Below are positions 42,649-47,929 of a stretch of 47,929 bases of DNA, piece by piece. The position numbers and the translations under genes were made by a program. Numbering within the stretch: position 1 is the stretch's first letter; each line of letters starts with the position of its first letter. The stretch covers positions 1 through 47,929 of the forward strand of contig JALSTH010000072.1 of the NCBI GenBank assembly GCA_026983835.1, given 5' to 3'. Source of the DNA: Candidatus Zixiibacteriota bacterium. Its GTDB lineage: Bacteria > Zixibacteria > MSB-5A5 > UM-FILTER-46-8. A model generated the notes under the pieces. The model worked only from the letters and a program-made list of their open reading frames with translations. It had not been told where the DNA came from and searched no databases.

Positions 42649-43185
42649 CTATTCATAATATTTGTTCAAAATATGACAATGAGTTCCGTTAAATTCTTTC
42701 CTTATCCTATATTCCGTTTTTTCACCTTTTGTATAATATATCAGCAGAATTTCCGAAATAGGTCCTGCTACTTTGCCGGAAATAAATTTCAGGATGTTAT
42801 GATCTTTAATATATTCAAATTTTGTGCAATAAAGATATTCTAATATTCCTTTTTCTTTTAATCTCTCAATTACTGAAGCACTACATAACCATGTGCCATC
42901 AAGATTGGGATTGGATAGGTTGGTTTTTATATTTACATAAACAGTTTCGCCTCCCAAATCGATTATAACCACATCATAACCGCTCCAATTACCATATTTC
43001 ACATTATCTTTTCCAAAAAAGTCAATGGCAAAACTAATAGCATGCTTTTCAATTATATCCGAGAGTGTTCTGGTAGAAAGCTCAATATTATATCTCCCGG
43101 CTATGGTAGAAATTTCTTGTTTATCCAAATAATCTTTGCATCTTAAGCAAAATTCCTGCAATCTACTTTTCGTTGTATTTTGCAT
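42649..43185 (-). CDS. Putative restriction endonuclease (PD-(D/E)xK-like)
   Basis: A 178-residue protein eight bases downstream of an adenine methylase gene. The segment GYDVVIIDLGGETVYVNIKT (residues 69-88) resembles a PD-(D/E)xK active site, with Asp71 and Lys87, but the usual acidic residue before the lysine is Asn85. The rest is mixed alpha/beta with no clear known domain. The position next to the methylase suggests the restriction partner. The family is not certain; the unusual active site may mean weak or inactive cleavage. The base composition is AT-rich, as in the other genes of the cassette. Confidence 0.6.
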   Translation of the reverse strand: MQNTTKSRLQEFCLRCKDYLDKQEISTIAGRYNIELSTRTLSDIIEKHAISFAIDFFGKDNVKYGNWSGYDVVIIDLGGETVYVNIKTNLSNPNLDGTWLCSASVIERLKEKGILEYLYCTKFEYIKDHNILKFISGKVAGPISEILLIYYTKGEKTEYRIRKEFNGTHCHILNKYYE

Positions 43186-43193
43186 ATCTACTA

Positions 43194-44666
43194 TTATTCC
43201 TGCAAAAAGTTTTCAAGTTCGAATATTAAATTCTCGGTTTTTCTTTTATAAATAGATAAATCCATATCATTAATAATAGCAAGCCTGTATCCTTCTAATA
43301 TCTTTTTATATTGGGTACCTATTTCTTTTTGAATTTTTTGGGAAATAACAGGAATGAGAATAGACAAAAGATCTGTTTTGTTTATGCTTACGGTCCCAAC
43401 CCCATGTCTCAAAAGATTTATGGAATCTTTACCATACTCCGTTTTAAGATAGATAACCAGAAAATAGGGGTCAATTTCTTTAACCCGAACAATATGAATA
43501 TAATCGGTGGCAACTCCCTCATTTTCTTTATCATCAATAATAGCCACTCTACCAGCGCAACCAACACCAACCCGCACAAACAAAATATCCCCAACCTTCG
43601 CATAAGCCCTTGGGAAGTCCATCTTACTTGAAGGCTTAACAAACTTTTGATCCTTCTTGTAATTAATGCCGATTTCAGTAATATTTGTAGCATGAAGGAA
43701 TCTTAAACCCTTATTGGCAAATTCTCTCTTCGCACCATAAAGAGTTTTCCCTGTTTTACAATAAACTATGAGATTTTTAAGAGGAATTAATTTAATCCCT
43801 TTGCTCTTCAATTCCTTTAAGCTGCTATGTTTCAAATTGTCATAGTAGTAATAATCCATCCTTTTAATTAAATTATCCGATTTAACTTTTATCGTATTAT
43901 TGAGAATTCCTTCTTTTTGAAAATTATAAAGATATGAATAATAGCTTCTGCCAGCATACGAACTTTTCTGCAAAATCAAAATACTTGTTTTGGCCGAGGT
44001 ATCTCTAAAAATATTTCTTGGAAGGTTTATGATTTGTTTAACCTTCGTCTCTTTGAGTAGAAACTTTCTAACATATCTATATTGCGGATTAGATAAGATC
44101 CCATCAGGAAGAATAATTATAACATAGCCCCCTTCTTTAGCTAGTCTAACAAATAGCTCCAAGAAAAGAACTTCTATTGCCTGTCCCCTCATTAGCTTAC
44201 CATTCCTATATGCCAATCTATAATCTGCCAAAATCACTGTTTCCTTTATTCTATTAAACCAACTACTAAACGGTGGATTTCCCATCACAATATCAAAACC
44301 ACCATTAGAAATAATTTTCTTTATCTTGGGAATTTCTTTCGTTCCTTTTAATAAACTATCATTGATAAAATATAAGGATTTTGGAATTTTTGTTTTTTCG
44401 AGATTTTGAATTATTGAACTATCAACATCTATTCCAAATAACTCGGCATTATTCCATATCTTTGAAGCAATCAGAAGAAATACTCCATTTCCTACCGCTG
44501 GATCGATTATATTCTTAACCTTGGTTTTTGGAATAAATTCTAATGCTCTTTTAACCACGACCTCAGGCGTAAAATACTGATTGTAATTTTTTCTATTATT
44601 ATGTTTCTGGGAAATATTTTCCTTGACAGATTCAATATAAAGAAATTGTTGCTTGAGCAAAGTCAT
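43194..44666 (-). CDS. N6-adenine DNA methylase fused to a specificity domain (HsdM-HsdS type)
   Basis: A 490-residue protein. The N-terminal half is an adenine methylase: NQYFTPEVVVKRAL, the SAM motif DPAVGNGVFLL (56-66) and the catalytic NPPF (130-133). From about residue 285 it resembles a type I specificity (HsdS) target-recognition domain, with motifs such as LIPLKNLIVYCKTGKTL, VGDILFVRVG and PYFLVIYLKTEYGKDSIN, then a helical spacer. A single TRD would read a half-site, so it may dimerise. No Shine-Dalgarno precedes the ATG, and an inverted repeat lies just upstream. It heads the three-gene cassette. Confidence 0.87.
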   Translation of the reverse strand: MTLLKQQFLYIESVKENISQKHNNRKNYNQYFTPEVVVKRALEFIPKTKVKNIIDPAVGNGVFLLIASKIWNNAELFGIDVDSSIIQNLEKTKIPKSLYFINDSLLKGTKEIPKIKKIISNGGFDIVMGNPPFSSWFNRIKETVILADYRLAYRNGKLMRGQAIEVLFLELFVRLAKEGGYVIIILPDGILSNPQYRYVRKFLLKETKVKQIINLPRNIFRDTSAKTSILILQKSSYAGRSYYSYLYNFQKEGILNNTIKVKSDNLIKRMDYYYYDNLKHSSLKELKSKGIKLIPLKNLIVYCKTGKTLYGAKREFANKGLRFLHATNITEIGINYKKDQKFVKPSSKMDFPRAYAKVGDILFVRVGVGCAGRVAIIDDKENEGVATDYIHIVRVKEIDPYFLVIYLKTEYGKDSINLLRHGVGTVSINKTDLLSILIPVISQKIQKEIGTQYKKILEGYRLAIINDMDLSIYKRKTENLIFELENFLQE

Positions 44667-44672
44667 ATAATA

Positions 44673-44686
44673 AACTATCTATAGTT
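44673..44686. promoter_or_regulatory. Inverted repeat upstream of the methylase gene
   Basis: AACTAT-CT-ATAGTT lies 7-20 bases upstream of the methylase ATG and overlaps the likely promoter. It may be an operator for autoregulation of the restriction-modification genes. Confidence 0.4.
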
Positions 44687-44829
44687 AACTGTATTGCATT
44701 ATAATGAATAAATATAATCCTGTTTATATTTTTTGTTGATTAAAATCCAAATATTTCCATAGTATTATAATAATAATCGTGAGACTGTCTATTCAACAAA
44801 ACTAATCCATAGTATTTCATACCCATAAG

Positions 44830-46998
44830 CTATTTATGATTCAGGCGGCGGTATCGTTTTAGACGCCTTTTGATTCGGGCAGGGGATGCGGCCTCCACCG
44901 GCAGAAGATCAACTTCGTTCCGCTCCATATCAGCACGGGAAACCATCACCTCAACCCTGTCCCCAAGCCTGAAAGTGCGCCCAAATTTCCTGCCCACAGC
45001 CTGATGATGCTGTTCATCATAAACATAATAATCGTCCCCCAATGCCGAAAAACCTATAAACCCATCTACAAAAATATCATCCAACTTCACAAATAATCCC
45101 GATCTGACTATGCCCGATATTACCCCCCAATAAGTATTCCCTATCCGCTGAGAGATATATTGAATCGCCTTTATTTTTATCGATTCCCGCTCGACCTTCT
45201 CCGCTAATCGCTCCCTTTCCGAACATATCTCCCCTATCTTCTCCAACCGCTCGCGATATTTATCAAAATATCGCTTGTCCAATCCTCCGCCAATAAACCT
45301 TTTCACAATCCGATGCACCAGAAGATCCGGATATCTCCTTATGGGGGAAGTGAAATGGGTATATGCCGGGAAACCTAATGCAAAATGACCTATATTCTTC
45401 GGCTGGTAAACCGCCTTTTTCATCGTGCGCAGGAGAAGTTCATTAATCAACCGTTCTTCAGGCTTACCCTCCACCGCATCAACAATCCGCTGGAGCTTTT
45501 TGGGGGTTATCTCCCCCCGAAAGCTGAATTTGTACCCCAAATCCTTCAAGGTTTCCGCAAAGTTCTCTATCTTGTCCGGGTCCGGTTTATCGTGAACCCG
45601 ATACAAAATTGGCAAATGGTTGGACAGGGCAAACTTCGCCACGGATACATTCGCCGCCAACATAAACTCCTCGATTAGCCGATGGCTGTCGTAGCGCGGA
45701 TATGGCGTAATATCCATCACCCTGCCCTGCTTATCGAGGGAGACGAAAGGCTCCGGGAGATCAAAATCGATACTGCCCCTTTTGATACGCACACCCCTCA
45801 ATATCCTCGACAATTCTAACATCTTATCCAATGCCGCCGCGATCTCAGTCTTTTTGGAAAATCCCTTGGCTCTGTCGAAATATTTCTGTACGGCAGTGTA
45901 GGTTAAACGGGCATTGCTCCGAATTACCGAATCGGTCAAACGGGAGGAGATTACTCTGCCCTGCCGGTTGATTTCCATTATACAGCTGACTGTTAACCTG
46001 TCAACCTTTGGTTTTAGGCTGCAAAGGTTGTTGGAGAGTTTTTCAGGCAGCATTGGAATAACCCTGTCAACAGGATAAACCGATGTACCACGAGCAAGAG
46101 CTTCGGTATCGACAGCGGTTGAATCTTTTATATAATACGAGACATCCGCAATATGGACGCCAAGCAAATAATTCCCCGAATCGGTAATTTCAAGCGAGAT
46201 CGCATCATCGAAATCTTTAGCGCTTTCGGGATCGATGGTAATGGTGATTAAGCCTCGCAAGTCCTCTCGTCCGCTGACTTCAGCGCGCGGCACCCTGTTC
46301 GGGATTTGCTCAACTTCCTTAATAACCGCCGGTGGAAATTCGGAGGTTAGACCATTAATACGGAGTAACCCTTCAATATCCAAATGGGCATCACCCGGAT
46401 AACCCAATACTTCGGTTATACGGCATCGAAGCTCCGCTTCCTGATTCTCGGAGGGTTCGATATAAGCAACAACCTTTTGTCCGTTCTCGGCGTTTATAGA
46501 CCTATCGAAATCTATTGGTATATTTTCGGGGAATCGCTTATCATCGGGGATAAAATACCGCTTGCTTTTGGTCGATTTGAATATCCCTACTAAAGTCGTC
46601 CCCGAGCGTTTCAATACTTTTAATATAATCGCCGTTATCTTCTTTGTACTTCGATCGGATATCCTAAGGCGATACAGCACTCTATCACCGTGAATAGCAT
46701 CGCGAACATCATAAGGCAGAACCTTGATATTTTCCGATTTGGAATCGGGGATTATTATACCGCCGCCATCCTTATATGCATAAAATGTTCCCGTTCCGCT
46801 ATCACCCTCGGATGCCACCGCATATTTCCCTCCGCGTAAACGGAGCATCTTCCCCTCTCGAACCAACTCCCTAATTAATTTGCGAAAATGGCGATAATCG
46901 TCCTCATCGATGGATAATCTGCGGGCAAGCTCGCGCAGTCTTGCCGGACGGTAGCCGGAATTAAAAAGCTTTTCAAGTGTGGCTTTTTTATTCAGCAT
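44830..46998 (-). CDS. rnr: Ribonuclease R
   Basis: A 722-residue 3'-5' exoribonuclease. Start ATG 46998 (MLNKKATLEKLF) is chosen over an in-frame TTG three codons earlier. In order: an N-terminal winged helix (LRELARRLSIDEDD), OB-fold cold-shock domains (GGGIIIPDSKSENI), the RNB catalytic domain with DPESAKDFDDAISLE carrying the metal-binding aspartates, FTSPIRRYPDLLVHR, and a C-terminal S1 domain (about residues 620-700). A short basic tail ends the protein. It degrades structured RNA. It is separated from the restriction-modification cassette by an AT-rich gap. Confidence 0.95.
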   Translation of the reverse strand: MLNKKATLEKLFNSGYRPARLRELARRLSIDEDDYRHFRKLIRELVREGKMLRLRGGKYAVASEGDSGTGTFYAYKDGGGIIIPDSKSENIKVLPYDVRDAIHGDRVLYRLRISDRSTKKITAIILKVLKRSGTTLVGIFKSTKSKRYFIPDDKRFPENIPIDFDRSINAENGQKVVAYIEPSENQEAELRCRITEVLGYPGDAHLDIEGLLRINGLTSEFPPAVIKEVEQIPNRVPRAEVSGREDLRGLITITIDPESAKDFDDAISLEITDSGNYLLGVHIADVSYYIKDSTAVDTEALARGTSVYPVDRVIPMLPEKLSNNLCSLKPKVDRLTVSCIMEINRQGRVISSRLTDSVIRSNARLTYTAVQKYFDRAKGFSKKTEIAAALDKMLELSRILRGVRIKRGSIDFDLPEPFVSLDKQGRVMDITPYPRYDSHRLIEEFMLAANVSVAKFALSNHLPILYRVHDKPDPDKIENFAETLKDLGYKFSFRGEITPKKLQRIVDAVEGKPEERLINELLLRTMKKAVYQPKNIGHFALGFPAYTHFTSPIRRYPDLLVHRIVKRFIGGGLDKRYFDKYRERLEKIGEICSERERLAEKVERESIKIKAIQYISQRIGNTYWGVISGIVRSGLFVKLDDIFVDGFIGFSALGDDYYVYDEQHHQAVGRKFGRTFRLGDRVEVMVSRADMERNEVDLLPVEAASPARIKRRLKRYRRLNHK

Positions 46999-47209
46999 AA
47001 TTACCAATGTAATTGAATTTGGGAACGGTTGTCAATTCATATATGCCGATCTAAAAGAACTGATATTCTTTCCGAACCACATCAAAATAAGGATACAGCT
47101 CAAGATTACAGGGAAAAGACAGTAGATGGAATACAACAATACTGGATTTGTGCTTTTTGTTGTTTCCCGAAAATCTTAAGAATTTTAGGATAATTTTTCA
47201 TTACTCCTA

Positions 47210-47237
47210 TTGACAATCGAAAAATAATTGTTATATT
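47210..47237 (+). promoter_or_regulatory. Promoter of the secreted protein at the right edge
   Basis: A perfect TTGACA (47210-47215), a 16-base spacer and TATATT (47232-47237). The mRNA would carry a leader of about 280 bases before the ATG at 47523. Confidence 0.65.
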
Positions 47238-47303
47238 GAGGCGGTTGTAAATCCTGCGATTGATTTTCAATAGCAAAAATAAGATTGTCTAACCAGGGAT
47301 GGC

Positions 47304-47346
47304 GGCGGAGATAAGCAACTTATGTTGCTGCCTCAGTTATTTTTCT
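47304..47346 (+). terminator. Terminator-like hairpin within the leader (possible attenuator)
   Basis: A 9-bp stem with a 7-base bulge (GGC + AGCAAC / GTTGCTGCC, loop TTAT) is followed by TTATTTTTCT. It lies between the promoter and the start codon, so it could stop transcription before the gene is reached. Confidence 0.4.
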
Positions 47347-47522
47347 ACGAATTAGAGTTTGGTAAATATGGAAAGAAAATCGAGAGAACGGTTAATTTGG
47401 CTTTCCGAAAGTCCGAAAGGAGGTGAGGGTAAAAAATCCGCGTTTTACTCGGAAATCATTTTCCGAGAGAGGAGAGGTATTTAATTACACATTCCAACCC
47501 ATAATTTTAGGAGTTTTAATTA

Positions 47523-47929
47523 ATGAAGAAACTTATTTTAGTCTTAACAGTTGTTTTGGCGGTGGCAATAGCCGGAAGCGCTTTTGCTTATACGACTTCC
47601 GCCAAGCTTGATAATTCAGCTAAAATACAGAAGGCTATTGACGCCCATCAGGCTGTTTTGAACAAGCTAAATGCCGAAAGAGCTAAAAACGCTGCTTTAA
47701 CCACAAATCGTGCGGCTGAAAAGGCGCCTTATTCCGGTCCGGTCAATAAGCCGGATCATGGCGTTATCCTTCAGGGCGGGGATACTATTGAAGATGCCTT
47801 CCCCATTACTTCATTACCGTTCACAGACGATGGTACAACCGTCGGTTATACTGATGACTATGAAGAGGCCTGCCCTTACTCTTCCACCTCGCCGGATGTG
47901 GTTTATTCTTATGCACCTACAGAGGACGG
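47523..47929 (+). CDS. Secreted protein, N-terminal part (partial)
   Basis: Starts at ATG 47523 with AGGAG nine bases upstream and runs off the right edge after 135 codons. A signal peptide (LILVLTVVLAVAIAGSAFA) is followed by an Ala/Lys/Asn-rich linker to about residue 70. The next part (GDTIEDAFPITSLPFTDDGT, TVGYTDDYEEACPY, SSTSPDVVYSYAPTEDG) looks like the opening of a PPC-like beta-sandwich domain common in secreted proteases and adhesins. Any catalytic or sorting domain lies outside the window. The function is unknown. Confidence 0.8.
   Translation, partial: MKKLILVLTVVLAVAIAGSAFAYTTSAKLDNSAKIQKAIDAHQAVLNKLNAERAKNAALTTNRAAEKAPYSGPVNKPDHGVILQGGDTIEDAFPITSLPFTDDGTTVGYTDDYEEACPYSSTSPDVVYSYAPTED

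Larger units (their letters stand above)
47008..47522. other. Long intergenic region and structured leader
   Basis: No gene is visible in the first 200 bases, which hold the rnr upstream region. A promoter lies at 47210-47237, followed by a leader of about 280 bases. In the leader, GGC..AGCAAC-TTAT-GTTGCTGCC (47304-47332) is a stem followed by a T-rich run (47337-47345). A consensus Shine-Dalgarno AAGGAGGTGA (47417-47426) has no start codon at the right distance. CTCGGAAA-TCAT-TTTCCGAG (47448-47467) is a perfect 8-bp hairpin. Confidence 0.6.

Noticed and set aside
47238-47340. A c-di-GMP-I (GEMM) riboswitch in the leader
   Set aside because: Loose matches to GCAAA and CTAA segments occur, but the GNRA tetraloop and the conserved receptor arm are missing.
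47423-47611. A GTG-started 62-codon frame beginning at the consensus Shine-Dalgarno
   Set aside because: The GTG lies inside the Shine-Dalgarno itself, so the site cannot serve it. The frame also overlaps the signal-peptide region of the real secreted gene.
1-47929. tRNA, rRNA, transposase or integrase genes
   Set aside because: I found no tRNA T-loop patterns, rRNA segments or mobile-element enzymes. The restriction-modification cassette has no recognisable mobility gene.

Overview
The window looks like chromosomal DNA from an uncultured Gram-negative bacterium. The evidence is outer-membrane barrel proteins, three lipoproteins with clear lipoboxes, a Wza-type export lipoprotein, type IV pilus minor pilins, a sigma-54 activator, and secreted proteins ending in a FlgD/Por-like C-terminal domain of the kind used in type IX secretion. 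This mix fits lineages around the FCB superphylum (Zixibacteria, Marinimicrobia, Cloacimonadota, WOR-3 and similar). There is no rRNA or tRNA gene here, so the assignment is only a guess. Start codons are diverse: several genes begin with TTG or GTG, and at least one promoter appears to make a leaderless mRNA.

Layout. 1-2392 (minus): a sugar ABC importer with binding lipoprotein, MalF-type permease and a MalG-type permease cut by the window edge. 2508-2755 (minus): a cold-shock protein with its terminator. 2958-9707 (minus): a housekeeping operon reading HPr, enzyme I, phosphoglucose/phosphomannose isomerase, sugar-nucleotidyltransferase, metK, ahcY. It joins sugar-phosphate activation to the S-adenosylmethionine cycle. 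9847-11721 (plus): a secreted seven-bladed FG-GAP propeller. 12039-16985 (plus): a three-gene operon of a flotillin-like SPFH protein, an aspartate aminotransferase fused to an HprK/PEPCK-like kinase domain, and an AAA ATPase. 17359-18885 (plus): a histidine ammonia-lyase-like enzyme. 18957-25024 (minus): capsule/exopolysaccharide export and polymerisation genes (Wza, CpsD-like, GumC/Wzz, Wzy/ligase, flippase). 25210-27573 (minus): mutS2.

27858-31955 (plus): a minor pilin operon (PilW-, PilV-, PilX-like, an unknown membrane protein, GspH/FimT-like) behind a near-consensus sigma-54 promoter with a palindromic candidate enhancer. 32027-33167 (minus): a GerW/YtfJ and DUF2953/YtfI pair. 33286-36333 (plus): an outer-membrane barrel and an Ig-like lipoprotein. 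36358-42408 (minus): a sigma-54 activator heading an operon of two surface or outer-membrane proteins, a lamin-tail protein and dGTPase. 42452-44686 (minus): an AT-rich restriction-modification cassette. 44830-46998 (minus): rnr. 47210-47929 (plus): a long structured leader and the start of another secreted protein.

The most unusual items are the aminotransferase-HprK fusion in an SPFH/AAA operon, the sigma-54 pilin promoter with its GGGAAATTCCC palindrome, the compact methylase-specificity/nuclease/zinc-ribbon cassette, the CpsD-like protein without the P-loop lysine, and a histidine ammonia-lyase whose cofactor triad is Thr-Ser-Gly.
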